A DNA stretch of 64,000 bases from an uncultured bacterium (GCA_937996235.1 CALKVK010000031.1:186001-250000), one strand, 5' to 3'; positions 31,726-40,715 are shown, counted from the stretch's first letter. The notes: generated by a model from the letters alone, not told the origin. Translations and numbers: made by a program.

Positions 31726-33006
31726 TCACCTCGTGAGTACGGGAGCGAGGACGGGCTGCGGGAACGACGCGTGCGCGGCGGCGAGGCCGGGCACGGTCGC
31801 CATCCGGAAGAGCGCCGTGGGATCCACGGCGGTCGACCCCGTCGCCTCCATGAAGCGGGCGAGCGCCTCGACGCGGATCACCAGCGGACCGACCGCGTCG
31901 GAGGCGAGGACCGTGACGATCACGTGTCCGAAGCCGATGACGCGCAGGGTGCCGTTGACGTCGCGCACGAGGGGCAGGAAGGTGTCGCCCGAGAAGACCA
32001 GGTTGGAGTTGCGGAACGCGAGCTGGTCGCCGACGCGCGTGAGCGGCGTGTCCTGCGTGCCCGCGAGGAAGGCGAAGCGGCCCCAGACGGTGCCGAGCGG
32101 CGCGCCCGGCGGCGTCTCGAAGAGCTGGCCGCCGGCGCCGCGCGTGAGCGTCACGACGCCGTGCTCGCCGAGGGAGTCCCACAGCGTGTCGGGCGCCGTG
32201 CCGGGACTGAAGAGCACGAAGCGCTGGAGCGCGCGGAAGCCGTGCGACGGGCCCGGGCCCGAGATGCGCACCGCGCGCCGCATCACCGAGATGGAGGTCG
32301 AGCGCACGGTGATCCCGTCGCGCCGCGGGTCGTAGGCCGCCGTCGCGCCGTGCGCGAGCGACGCCTTGCCGAACAGCATGGGCAGCGACGGCCCGGCCGA
32401 GCTGACGCCCGGGACCACGTCGAGCGCGAACGGGTCGTTCGTGCGGCGCAGCCGCACGAGGAACGCCTCGGAGTTGCCGATGTTGACGCCGCCGAAGACC
32501 GGCACGAAGTCGCTGCGCGTGTAGTCGTCCGCCTCGACGTGCGCGGTGTCGGTCTCGTCGTACGTGCCGAAGACCATGTCGCCGTGCTCGAAGTTGCCGT
32601 TGTTCACCTCGAGCACCGGCTTGTAGACCGGCACGGCGGGCAGCGAGACGACCCCGCCCGCGCCGTCGGAGGCGCGCGCGTTGGCGACGTTCAGCACCGG
32701 ACCCGCGCCGTAGAACTGCGGGTCGCCGTTGCCCGGGTCCATGTCGTCGTCGAACTGGAACTCGACGCGGTCGCGCGCCGCGGCGCGCGCGGCGGCGACC
32801 GTCAGCGGCTGGCGCTGCCGGATGCCCTCGACCGCGGCCTCGTCGCTCGCCACCTGCATCTGCTGCTGGGACAGCGCGGCGAGGCGCATGTCGATGACGA
32901 CGGCCGCGATGGCGAAAAAGCCGAACGACAGCAGCGCGAACTGCACTGCGATCGCTCCGCGGACCGCGCGGCCGCGCGAGGACGGGCGGCGGCTACTTCT
33001 GGCCAT
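31726..33006 (-). CDS. TadG-like Flp pilus assembly protein
   Basis: 426 residues. An N-terminal basic stretch is followed by AIAVQFALLSFGFFAIAAVVIDM, the Tad-type signal/anchor helix of TadE/TadG/TadF pseudopilin-like proteins; the Glu typical of TadE (VEF) is replaced by Gln (VQF). The remainder is a large extracytoplasmic beta-rich domain with no VWA motif, unlike classical TadG. The start overlaps the cpaB end by 14 bases. It is a minor pilin or assembly factor by position. Confidence 0.75.
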   Translation of the reverse strand: MARSSRRPSSRGRAVRGAIAVQFALLSFGFFAIAAVVIDMRLAALSQQQMQVASDEAAVEGIRQRQPLTVAAARAAARDRVEFQFDDDMDPGNGDPQFYGAGPVLNVANARASDGAGGVVSLPAVPVYKPVLEVNNGNFEHGDMVFGTYDETDTAHVEADDYTRSDFVPVFGGVNIGNSEAFLVRLRRTNDPFALDVVPGVSSAGPSLPMLFGKASLAHGATAAYDPRRDGITVRSTSISVMRRAVRISGPGPSHGFRALQRFVLFSPGTAPDTLWDSLGEHGVVTLTRGAGGQLFETPPGAPLGTVWGRFAFLAGTQDTPLTRVGDQLAFRNSNLVFSGDTFLPLVRDVNGTLRVIGFGHVIVTVLASDAVGPLVIRVEALARFMEATGSTAVDPTALFRMATVPGLAAAHASFPQPVLAPVLTR

Positions 33007-34036
33007 TCCCCCCGCCGTTCGCCGGGGCCGACGGCACGGGCACGACCTCGCGCGACTTGCCCGTGACGGTCTCGACGAAGCTCATGCTGCCCGCGGCGCC
33101 GTCGCTCGACTCGCCGAAGGGGCTCTTGGGCGACGAGGACGGCGTGACGGAGTCCTTCGGGTCGTCCGGGTGGCCGGAGCGCGGCACGGCCGTGAGCTGC
33201 GCGTTGACGGCGATGGCCTCGACCAGCGGCGCGACGTCCTCTGGCCAGATCGCGATCTGCACCTCCTGGACGGGGCGCGTGCGCGTCGAGGCGCCGCCGG
33301 TCAGCGTCGCGCTCTCGACCGGGATCTCGCGCGTCTCGACCGGGCTGACGATGACGCCGTTCTGGACCACCACGCGCACGGTCGCCTGCTTGCCGTAGTT
33401 CTCGAGCTGCGCCTCGGCCGCCACGCGCTCGGCGTAGGCCCCGCCGAGCTTGCGGAGCGTGCTCGTCGGATCGCCCTCGAGCGGCAGCGTCGCGACGAGA
33501 TCGAACCGGTCGCCCGGGTTGAGGGCGTACAGGCCGCTCACCTTCTCGAGTTCGAGGCGCTGGCCGCGCATGCCGACCGGGATGCCGGCCGTCAGCCCGG
33601 GGCGCGTCCCCTCGGGCATGAAGTCCTCCTCGGTGAAGGCGTAGCCCGGCTGCTTCGCGTGGTCGAGCACGCGCCCGAGCAGTTTCTTCACGTCGGTGAT
33701 CATCGCGTCCGAGACCTCCTCGGGGCGGACGTAGATCGCGGAGATGCGGTTGTTCTTCCGGTCCCAGATGTCGTCGCGGGAGAGCTTCGCGTACGCCGGG
33801 ATGTTGCGGCCGGAGACCGGCACCATCACGGAGCCGGCGGGCGGCTCCCACGGCCGCTCCTGCTCCTTCTCCGCGAACGAGATCACGCGCGGCGGGTCCG
33901 TGAACGGGATCGTCACGCTCCCGACGATCAGCACGTAGACGAAGAAGGCCGCGATGGCCACGAACACGAGGCCGAGGAGGATCACGAGGACCATCGGCCA
34001 GGAGGGTCCGCGGTTCCTGCGGGGGCTGACGCTCAT
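32993..34036 (-). CDS. cpaB: Tad pilus protein CpaB/RcpC
   Basis: 347 residues. A membrane anchor lies at residues about 14-38. The SAF-like domain begins MVPVSGRNIPAYAKLSRDDI and contains VGMRGQRLELEKVSGLYAL. The second half carries a linker and a small beta domain, then a Gly/Asn-rich tail. CpaB/RcpC acts in the periplasm between the inner membrane complex and the secretin. The context between tadE and the TadG-like gene supports the assignment. Confidence 0.85.
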   Translation of the reverse strand: MSVSPRRNRGPSWPMVLVILLGLVFVAIAAFFVYVLIVGSVTIPFTDPPRVISFAEKEQERPWEPPAGSVMVPVSGRNIPAYAKLSRDDIWDRKNNRISAIYVRPEEVSDAMITDVKKLLGRVLDHAKQPGYAFTEEDFMPEGTRPGLTAGIPVGMRGQRLELEKVSGLYALNPGDRFDLVATLPLEGDPTSTLRKLGGAYAERVAAEAQLENYGKQATVRVVVQNGVIVSPVETREIPVESATLTGGASTRTRPVQEVQIAIWPEDVAPLVEAIAVNAQLTAVPRSGHPDDPKDSVTPSSSPKSPFGESSDGAAGSMSFVETVTGKSREVVPVPSAPANGGGNGQK

Positions 34037-34106
34037 TGCATCGTCTCCAGGCGCCGGACGCCGCGAGGTGCGGCGAGGCGGGCGCGTACGTTCGTCGGGG
34101 TCGGGG

Positions 34107-35042
34107 TCACGGCTGCGACTGCTCGAAGAAGACCTCGCGGCGGAAGAGCGCCTGCGCGGTCAGGACGCGGCGGAAGGGCCGCACCTCCTTGCCGAGGGCC
34201 TGCTGGACGCCGAGCCCGTACGGGCCCGCGTACACCTGGCTCGCGGCGCTCGCGCCGGCGGCGAGGGCGCCCGGCGCGGCGTTCAGCTCGACGACGGCCG
34301 CGTCGTCGGCCTCGTTCACGAAGTTGCCGTTCGGCTCGAACATGCCCGCGGGACTCTGGCGGAAGCTGCTCATCGCCGCCGACTGGTACGGGATGTTGAT
34401 GCGCAGCGCGACGAGCCCGCTGTCGAGGGCGCCGGACTGCACGCTGAACGGACCCGTGGTCGGGTCGTTGCGGTCGGTGCGGACCTCCTCCACCACCGGC
34501 AGCCACTCGATGGTCTCGTGGCCGTCGGCGTCGCGCGTGACGACGCGCGGGATCGCCACCGAGAGCCCACTCGGCGCGGTCGGCGCCGTGACGAGCGCGC
34601 CGGGATAGCGCAAGAGGGTGCGCAGCGAGCCGCCGACGTCCACGAGGTCGTAGATCATCACGGGCCGCAGCGAGCGGTTGATGACCGGCAGCCCCGCGAA
34701 GTAGGTGTCGAGGTCGACGCCGCCCGGGATGTTGTCGAGGTCGATCACGAGCAGGTCGGGATCGAACACGCGGTCGCGGACCGTCGGGTCGGAGAGCGCC
34801 TGCTCGAAGGTCCAGTTGGCGCGGATCGGCGTCAGCGCGAGCTCGCGCGCGCCGGCGCGCGCCGCGTCCTGCGCGACCTGCGCGGAGTGCAGGAGCTGTC
34901 CGAAGGTGACGGTCGCCGCGATCAGCAGATAGAAGGCGAACGCCACGAGGGCGAACTCGACCAGCGCGGCTCCGCGCTGGGCGCGGCCCGCGCGCGCGGT
35001 CAGCGGCGGCAGATCGCGACGAGGCGGCCGGACGTGTCGCAT
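34107..35042 (-). CDS. tadE: TadE-family pseudopilin
   Basis: 311 residues. The N terminus has the TadE motif RGAALVEFALVAFAFYLLI with the Glu of the pseudopilin signal, then HSAQVAQDAARAGAREL. The rest (about 240 residues) is a soluble domain, longer than in typical TadE proteins, so this may combine TadE and TadF-like roles. It is separated from the upstream pilin gene by tandem hairpins, which could lower its expression relative to the pilin. Confidence 0.85.
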   Translation of the reverse strand: MRHVRPPRRDLPPLTARAGRAQRGAALVEFALVAFAFYLLIAATVTFGQLLHSAQVAQDAARAGARELALTPIRANWTFEQALSDPTVRDRVFDPDLLVIDLDNIPGGVDLDTYFAGLPVINRSLRPVMIYDLVDVGGSLRTLLRYPGALVTAPTAPSGLSVAIPRVVTRDADGHETIEWLPVVEEVRTDRNDPTTGPFSVQSGALDSGLVALRINIPYQSAAMSSFRQSPAGMFEPNGNFVNEADDAAVVELNAAPGALAAGASAASQVYAGPYGLGVQQALGKEVRPFRRVLTAQALFRREVFFEQSQP

Positions 35043-35089
35043 GCGCTCTCCTCCTTCGCTGCGGCGCGCGCGTCGGGCGCGGCCGGGTC

Positions 35090-35142
35090 GGGGCCCCGCT
35101 CACGCGGGGCCCCGCCGGATCCGGGGTCCCTCGCGGGACCCC
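35090..35142 (-). terminator. Tandem hairpins downstream of the Flp pilin gene
   Basis: Two perfect hairpins follow the pilin stop on the minus strand: GGGGTCCC/GGGACCCC (35123-35142, 4-base loop) and GGGGCCCCGC/GCGGGGCCCC (35090-35113, 4-base loop). They may act as a partial terminator or protect the pilin mRNA 3' end within the Tad operon. Confidence 0.65.
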
Positions 35143-35149
35143 ACGTGGA

Positions 35150-35491
35150 CTAGTTCGTCTCGAGGACGAGCGTCGTCATGTCGACGCCGATGTTCGTGCT
35201 CAGGCGCGACGTGCCCGAGTTCGTCTGGATCGTCGTGACGTCCAGCTCGATCGGGTTGCCCGTCGGGTTCGTGTTGTCGCCGTCGGTCGTCTCGACGAGC
35301 TTGCCGCTCGTGATCGGGCCGTTGTCGGCCGAGTGCGCACCCGGCAGGACCGACGCCACGGAGGCGATCAGGTCGCTGGTCTTGGTGCCGAAGATCGCGA
35401 CGGCAGCCGTCGCGACGAGCGCGACGCCCGCCACGAGGAGGCCGTACTCGACGAGGGCCGCGCCCTTCTGATTGCGCTTGCGCAGAGTCAT
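35150..35491 (-). CDS. flp: Flp-type major pilin
   Basis: 113 residues from ATG 35491, chosen because AAGGAG sits 9 bases upstream (an ATG six codons earlier overlaps that site). The leader MTLRKRNQKG is followed by AALVEYGLLVAGVALVATAAV, the Flp motif with Glu and Tyr after the cleavage site. Most Flp pilins are about 50-70 residues; here a hydrophilic extension of about 65 residues (Thr/Asn/Asp-rich) follows, likely surface-exposed. It needs a TadV/prepilin peptidase for processing. Confidence 0.9.
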   Translation of the reverse strand: MTLRKRNQKGAALVEYGLLVAGVALVATAAVAIFGTKTSDLIASVASVLPGAHSADNGPITSGKLVETTDGDNTNPTGNPIELDVTTIQTNSGTSRLSTNIGVDMTTLVLETN

Positions 35492-35634
35492 GGATGGAAC
35501 TCCTTTCATTGCGCCACAGATGCCCAGAAACGTGCTACGTCAGGCTGCCGCGCGGCGGACCCGTCCGTGATCCGCTGGACGCGAGAACCTGCTCCGTGCC
35601 GGTCGGTGACGGCACACCCCGGGCCGGGCCGAGC

Positions 35635-37647
35635 TCACCTGCTCTCCGTCTCCGAGGGGTTGCCGCGGTTGTAGTGGACGATCTCGTCGAGGTAGTCGCG
35701 CAGGGCCTCCCGGAGGTCCGGGAACTCCCACACGCCGAGCCCCTCGACGGGCTGGCGGACGACCGTCGGGTTGACGATCACCACCAGCTCGCGATCGCTC
35801 TCGTCGATCGAGAAGCGCTTGAAGAGCCAGCCGATCACCGGGATGCGCTCGATCCCGGGCGTGTACGACGCGCTGTCCCCGAGCGAACTCGAGATGAGGC
35901 CCGCCATCATCAGGCTGTGGCCGTCGGGCAGTCGCGTGGTGGTCTGCAGCGAGCGCGTCTCGAACGACGTGGTCGCCTGGTCGGTGCCGGTCGTGTCGCG
36001 GATGAGCGTCGTCAGGTCCGCGGCCGGGCGGTCGACCTCCGAGAAGAGGTCGAGCGTCACGGTGCCGTCGTCGCTGACGAGCGGGCGCACCGACAGCTCG
36101 ATGCCGAAGCTGCGGAACTCCACCGAGCTGAAGACGCCCGGCGTCGTCGTCCCGGCCGTGTCGGCCCCGCCGAAGGCCGGCGAGAACGACTGCGGCACCG
36201 GGATCTGGCCGCCCACCTGGAAGTGCGCGTTCTCGCCCGAGAGCACCGTCAGCGACGGGTTCGCGAGACTGCGCGCGAGTCCGCGTGACTCGAGGATCTG
36301 CAGCGCGGCGTCGATCGCGTAGTGGCTGCCGCTCACCTGGCCCTCGCCGGTGAGGCCGTCCGCGAGGAACGACAGAACGCCCTGCACGTCCTCCTGGCCG
36401 CGGCTGCCGACGCGCGCGGCGCCGACGCCCTGCGACGCGGTCGCGCCGCTCGCGGGCAGGAGTCCGCCCTGGTCGAAGTCCGAGCCGAGCACCGTGAACT
36501 CGGGCGCGTACTCGAGCAGCTTCGTGCGGTTGACCTCGTAGAGGCGCACGTCGACGCGCACCTGCGGCAGGTCCTGCACCTCGACGAACGAGAGCACGCG
36601 GCCGGAGCCGACCGACACGATCGACGCGCGGCCGAGGTTCGACTCGATCTCGTTGTCGAGGTTGCCGCCGCCGCCGAGCGAGCCGCCGCCCGTGCTCGAG
36701 CCCGAGGAGCTGACGCTGCGCGACGAGCCGCCGCGGCGTCCGCCGCGCGAGCCGCCGCCCGAGCCGGAGAGCAGCGCGCCCGACTCGTCGGCCGTGACCT
36801 CGAGGTCGCTCGCGCCGCCCTTGTCGCCGAGCACCATCGTGCGCGCGACGTGCAGGACACGCGTGAGCAGGACCTGGTCGGCGACCTTGCCCTCGAGCAC
36901 GAACACGTCGGTCGCGTCGTCCGCCGCGTCGCCGCGCATCAGGCGGCGCACCGTCACGCCGGACGCACCGGTGGCGTGGATCGCGGACGCCATGCGCTGC
37001 TCCAGCGCCTGCGGCAGCCGCTCGACGCGGATGAGGTTGATGACCGACGACTCGCGCTGGTCCACCTCGCCCGTGCGGACGACGTCGGCGCCGGACGTCG
37101 CGGCGGCGTCGCCGGCGTCGCGGGCGCGGACGAGCGGCGCCTGTCCGCCGCGCCCCGCGCGGAGGTACGACGCCGCAGCGGCCTCGGCCGCGCGGGCGAA
37201 GTCCACGTCGGGGACGACGCCGCGCAGGATCACGGCCTCGCGGTCGGGCGCCATCTCGGCCTGGATGGCCGGGTGGATGTCGGCGAGCGCGCGGCGCAGC
37301 ACGTCGAGGTCGGGCTGCACGGCGATCGTGAAGGCCTCGAGCGTGTCGTCCTTCATCCAGACGAGCAGGCTGGTGCGGCCGGTCTCGAGTCCGAGCAGCA
37401 GGATCGAGCGGCTCGTCAGCACCTCGGCCGAGAGCACGCCCGCGTCACCCACCGCGACGCGCGCCACGTCCTGATCGAAGCGCAGCTGGCGGTGCATGCC
37501 CTTCACCAGCGTGCGCGTCTCGCCCGGCTGCGCGTCGGCGCCTCCGGCGTCCTGCGCGCGGGCCGTGCCGCCCCCCTGGAACGCCACCGCCAGCGCGACG
37601 ACCGCTGCGGTGACGAGCCACCCTTCCCCACGTGCCGATCGCGGCAT
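35635..37647 (-). CDS. rcpA: Tad secretin RcpA/CpaC
   Basis: 670 residues with a signal peptide and AAGGAGA before ATG 37647. Order: N-terminal BON/secretin N-domain (TLVKGMHRQLRFDQDVARVA, then DAGVLSAEVLTSRSILLLG), a BON-like middle, a Gly/Ser/Arg-rich low-complexity insert (about residues 325-360), and the C-terminal secretin domain (NPSLTVLSGENAHFQVGGQIPVP and LPDGHSLMMAGLI). It forms the outer-membrane channel for the Flp pilus. It is the first gene of the Tad operon here. Confidence 0.93.
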   Translation of the reverse strand: MPRSARGEGWLVTAAVVALAVAFQGGGTARAQDAGGADAQPGETRTLVKGMHRQLRFDQDVARVAVGDAGVLSAEVLTSRSILLLGLETGRTSLLVWMKDDTLEAFTIAVQPDLDVLRRALADIHPAIQAEMAPDREAVILRGVVPDVDFARAAEAAAASYLRAGRGGQAPLVRARDAGDAAATSGADVVRTGEVDQRESSVINLIRVERLPQALEQRMASAIHATGASGVTVRRLMRGDAADDATDVFVLEGKVADQVLLTRVLHVARTMVLGDKGGASDLEVTADESGALLSGSGGGSRGGRRGGSSRSVSSSGSSTGGGSLGGGGNLDNEIESNLGRASIVSVGSGRVLSFVEVQDLPQVRVDVRLYEVNRTKLLEYAPEFTVLGSDFDQGGLLPASGATASQGVGAARVGSRGQEDVQGVLSFLADGLTGEGQVSGSHYAIDAALQILESRGLARSLANPSLTVLSGENAHFQVGGQIPVPQSFSPAFGGADTAGTTTPGVFSSVEFRSFGIELSVRPLVSDDGTVTLDLFSEVDRPAADLTTLIRDTTGTDQATTSFETRSLQTTTRLPDGHSLMMAGLISSSLGDSASYTPGIERIPVIGWLFKRFSIDESDRELVVIVNPTVVRQPVEGLGVWEFPDLREALRDYLDEIVHYNRGNPSETESR

Positions 37648-38102
37648 CGTGCGATCTCCTTCCTTCGGGAGACCACACCGGACGCGCCCGGGACGAGGCC
37701 TTACGGCCCGGGTGCGGGAGACGGGAACGCGCGTCCACCCGGCGGGTGGGAGAGCTCTCGCGCGGACCCCGGCTCCGGGTCCGATGCGTCGTCCTCCTTG
37801 CGCCTGAACGTTAACCAGGGGCGCCACCGTTCGGCAAAACTCATTTGGACACAGCCTCAAGTGCAAGCGAACTGCATCCCTCTATGCGTCGATTGCATTT
37901 CCCCGGCGTAACTTTCGCAGATTCCGCGCGAATCTGCGTTGCGGCGGCCGCGCGCGCGGCCCGGCAGACGGCCGCCCGCGCGCGGGCCCGGCACCGCGGG
38001 CCGCGGCGCGTCCTTGTCGCCGTCCCCCCTCCGCCACGAGACTGCCGCGTGCCGGAACCGCGCGTGGGGAGGCAGCCGTCCCCGCGGCGATCGGCGCGCT
38101 GC
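37648..38102. other. Intergenic region upstream of the Tad operon and tRNA-Leu
   Basis: 455 bases without a gene. 37810-37930 is markedly AT-richer than its surroundings and probably carries the Tad operon promoter on the minus strand; I could not fix convincing -35/-10 boxes. A perfect hairpin CGCAGATTC/GAATCTGCG with a 5-base loop lies at 37916-37938. Confidence 0.5.
37916..37938. terminator. Perfect 9-base hairpin upstream of the Tad operon
   Basis: CGCAGATTC and GAATCTGCG pair around CGCGC. TTT precedes the stem on the plus strand and TT follows it. It may insulate the tRNA-Leu region from the Tad promoter or be a regulator site. Confidence 0.4.
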
Positions 38103-38185
38103 GGGCGAGTGGCGGAATCGGCAGACGCAGGGGACTTAAAATCTCCCGCCCTCCGGGCTTGTGGGTTCGAGTCCCACCTCGCCCA
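38103..38185 (+). tRNA. tRNA-Leu (TAA)
   Basis: Acceptor GGGCGAG/CTCGCCC, D-arm with GGCGGAATCGGCAGACGC, anticodon stem GGGGA/TCTCC with loop CTTAAAA (anticodon TAA), a long variable arm (CGCCCTCCGGGCTT) as expected for class II Leu tRNA, and T-arm GTGGGTTCGAGTCCCAC. No CCA is encoded, in contrast to the tRNA-Cys in this window. Confidence 0.97.
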
Positions 38186-38240
38186 CGCAGCGCGCGGAGA
38201 GACCGCGCGGCGCGCGGCCCGGACCCTGGAGCGTGACGAC

Positions 38241-39593
38241 GTGGACCTGGCGCCCCTGATCGAGCGGCTCGCTACCGACGTGCGCGTGCTCGGAGTCGCG
38301 CGCCTGCACACGCCGACGCCAGCGGGCGCCGCGCCGCGGGCGCCGGTCGGGCCGCTCTCACGGCTGCTCGTCGCGACGACCTGGGACGGATTCGAGCCGC
38401 TCGCGGCGGCGCTCCCCGAACTCGTGGCGCTCGTGCTGACCGGACCGGACGTCGTCGTGGACGCGCACGGCGGCCGCGCGGAGGGCCTCGCACCCGACGG
38501 CGCGCGCGTGGAGATCGCGCTCGAGCGGATGGCGGACCTGAAGCCGGAGCCGCGGCGCGGTCTCGGAGCGGAGCCGCTCTTCGACCCGCGCGGGCTTCTC
38601 GCGCAGTGGGCCGAGTGGAGCGCCGGGAAGCCGCCGGACGCGCCGAGTCCGCAGGTGCTCGAGACGGAGCGTCGGCGCCGCATCCTGCGCGCCGACGACG
38701 TGCTCCGCGCCGTGGACGCGCTGGACGCGCGCGTGGTGCCCGACGCCGGCGGCGCGCGCGCGCTCCGCGACGTGCTCGGCGAGCGCGCCCGCGCGGCCCT
38801 CGCGCGGCTCGGCGACGGCCCGGCGGAGAGCGCGCTGCGCGCGCGCGCCGCGCGCGTGCTCGCAGCCGTGCCGCGCGCGCCGTCGGGCATCCGCGCGAGC
38901 CGCGCCGACGGCGACGACGACGCGCGCGAGCGCTTCCTCGCGGTCGCCGACGCCGAGGGTTTCGCGGGCGACCGCGTGCTGCTCGACGCCGCGGAGGCGC
39001 GACTGGCAGCCCTCCTCGGCCGCGCGGCGGTGTTCGAGGAGGGCTTCGCGCTGCCGAGTTTCGACCAGGTCGAGGCCCGCTACGCGCTCGGCGAGGCGGT
39101 CGGCGGGTGCAAGCCGCCGCTCGTCCCGGGCGTCCACGTCGGCGTCGGCGTGACGCCGGACGACCGCCTCGAGTTCTGGGCGGCGCCGTGCGTGCGCGAG
39201 CCGCTCGGGCACGTCGCGTGCGTCGCCGACGACGGCCGCCGCGACGTGCGGTCGCGGGATGCCGGGCGCGACGCGCTCGTCGCGGCGCTGTGCGACGCCG
39301 TCGAGGACGCCTACGAGGCGCTGCCCGCGCTGCTGCGGCGCGCCCGCGGCGCCCACCTCGAGCGCATCGAGGACGCGCGCGCGGCCCTGCGGCCGCTGCA
39401 CCTGCCGGCGAGCCACGTCGCCGCGGCACTCGCCGCGGGCCTGCCCGAACGGCCGACGCGGCTCGAGCTGGCACTGTCGGTCGCGCGCGCGGGAACGTGC
39501 GTCGCACCGATCGCGGCACGCAAGCTGGCTCTCGCGGCGGGACGCGTCCTCCGCGCGGCTCCCGAGGTGGCCGACGCCGACTGCCCGGCGTGA
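38241..39593 (+). CDS. Hypothetical protein upstream of selD
   Basis: 450 residues from GTG 38241; the frame is open further back but the tRNA lies there. The protein is Ala/Arg/Leu-rich and mostly helical. One distinctive stretch, EAVGGCKPPLVPGVHVGVGVTP, followed by LEFWAAPCVREPLGHVACV, looks like a beta-rich core with conserved Cys residues. No membrane segment or known motif is recognised. It ends 69 bases before selD on the same strand, but a separate promoter-like element precedes selD. Function unknown. Confidence 0.55.
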   Translation: MDLAPLIERLATDVRVLGVARLHTPTPAGAAPRAPVGPLSRLLVATTWDGFEPLAAALPELVALVLTGPDVVVDAHGGRAEGLAPDGARVEIALERMADLKPEPRRGLGAEPLFDPRGLLAQWAEWSAGKPPDAPSPQVLETERRRRILRADDVLRAVDALDARVVPDAGGARALRDVLGERARAALARLGDGPAESALRARAARVLAAVPRAPSGIRASRADGDDDARERFLAVADAEGFAGDRVLLDAAEARLAALLGRAAVFEEGFALPSFDQVEARYALGEAVGGCKPPLVPGVHVGVGVTPDDRLEFWAAPCVREPLGHVACVADDGRRDVRSRDAGRDALVAALCDAVEDAYEALPALLRRARGAHLERIEDARAALRPLHLPASHVAAALAAGLPERPTRLELALSVARAGTCVAPIAARKLALAAGRVLRAAPEVADADCPA

Positions 39594-39633
39594 GCGCGTC
39601 GCGCGGTCCTCGCGCGGGACGACCGGGCGACGC

Positions 39634-39642
39634 TGCTACGCT
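39634..39642 (+). promoter_or_regulatory. Candidate extended -10 promoter of selD
   Basis: TGCTACGCT matches an extended -10 (TGn plus TACGCT), 20 bases before the selD ATG. A perfect AGGAGG ribosome binding site lies at 39651-39656, six bases before that ATG. The string GCTACGCTCTC also occurs before the small basic protein gene near 18 kb. Confidence 0.35.
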
Positions 39643-39662
39643 CTCGCGCCAGGAGGCCTGCG

Positions 39663-40715
39663 ATGAGCATGGAAGACATCCCGCGGCTGACGGCACTCGC
39701 ACGCGGCGGCGGCTGAGCCTGCAAGATTCCCGCCGAGGACCTGAAGCGGGCGCTGGATGCGTTGCCGCGCAGGTCCGACCCCAGCGTCCTCGTGGGGACC
39801 GAGACCGGGGACGACGCGGCCGTGGTGCGGCTGGACGACGAGCGTGCGCTCGTCGAGACGCTCGACTTCTTCTCTCCGGTGGTCGACGACCCGTTCGACT
39901 TCGGCCGCGTCGCCGCGGCGAACGCCTTCAGCGACGTGTACGCGATGGGCGGCCGGCCGCTCTTCGCGCTGAACATCCTGTGCTTCCCGATGAAGACGCT
40001 CGGGCACGAGGTGCTCGCCCGGGTGCTCGCGGGCGGCGACGCGATCGCGGCCGAGGCGGGCGTGCCGATCCTCGGCGGGCACTCGGTCGAGGACCCCGAG
40101 CCGAAGTACGGCATGGTGGTCACGGGCCTCGTCCACCCGGACCGCCTGCTGCGCAACACGGGCGGACGACCGGGCGACGTGCTGTTCCTCACGAAGCCGC
40201 TCGGCTCCGGCATCCTGACGACCGCGCTGAAGAAGGGCGCACTCGCGCCCGAGCGCGCAGCGGAGATCGTGCGCGTGATGACCACGCTGAACCGCGCGGG
40301 CGCCGAGGCGATGCAGGAGGTCGGCGTGCGCGCCTGCACCGACGTCACGGGCTTCGGTCTGCTCGGACACCTGCGCGGCATGCTCGCGTGCACGGGTGTG
40401 GGCGCGGAGCTCGAGTTCGCGCGCCTGCCGCTCGTCGACGGCGTGCTCGAGACCGTGCGCGGCGGCACCTGCCCCGGCGGCACCCGGCGCAACCTCGGCT
40501 TCTTCGGACCGCACTGCGAGTTCGACGACGCGCTCGACGAGGCGCAGCGCCTCGTGGTCGCCGACGCGCAGACGTCGGGCGGGTTGCTCATCGCGTGCCC
40601 GCCGGAGCGCGCGGACGCGCTCGCGGACGCGCTGCGCGCGGCCGGGACGCTCGCCGCGGCGCGCATCGGCCGTCTCGTCGACGACCCGCAGGAGCGCATC
40701 GTCCTCCTCGCGTGA
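39663..40715 (+). CDS. selD: Selenide, water dikinase, itself a selenoprotein (in-frame UGA)
   Basis: 350 residues when TGA at 39714-39716 is read as selenocysteine (Sec18). The N terminus LTALARGGG-Sec-ACKIPAEDL aligns with the SelD motif GxGCGCKI, so Sec replaces the catalytic Cys and Lys21 is the conserved lysine. Downstream blocks are TGDDAAVVRL, VAAANAFSDVYAMGG, LGGHSVEDPEPKYG and DVTGFGLLGHL, normal for SelD. A perfect AGGAGG precedes the ATG, and only this start gives the full N-terminal motif. SelD makes selenophosphate from selenide and ATP for Sec synthesis, so it feeds its own translation. Confidence 0.95.
39729..39750 (+). promoter_or_regulatory. Candidate SECIS hairpin of selD
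   Basis: CCCGC and GCGGG pair around a 12-base loop (CGAGGACCTGAA), starting 13 bases after UGA. The loop begins at +18 with G in its second position. The stem is short, so this is weaker than the hairpin of the thioredoxin-like gene. Confidence 0.45.
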
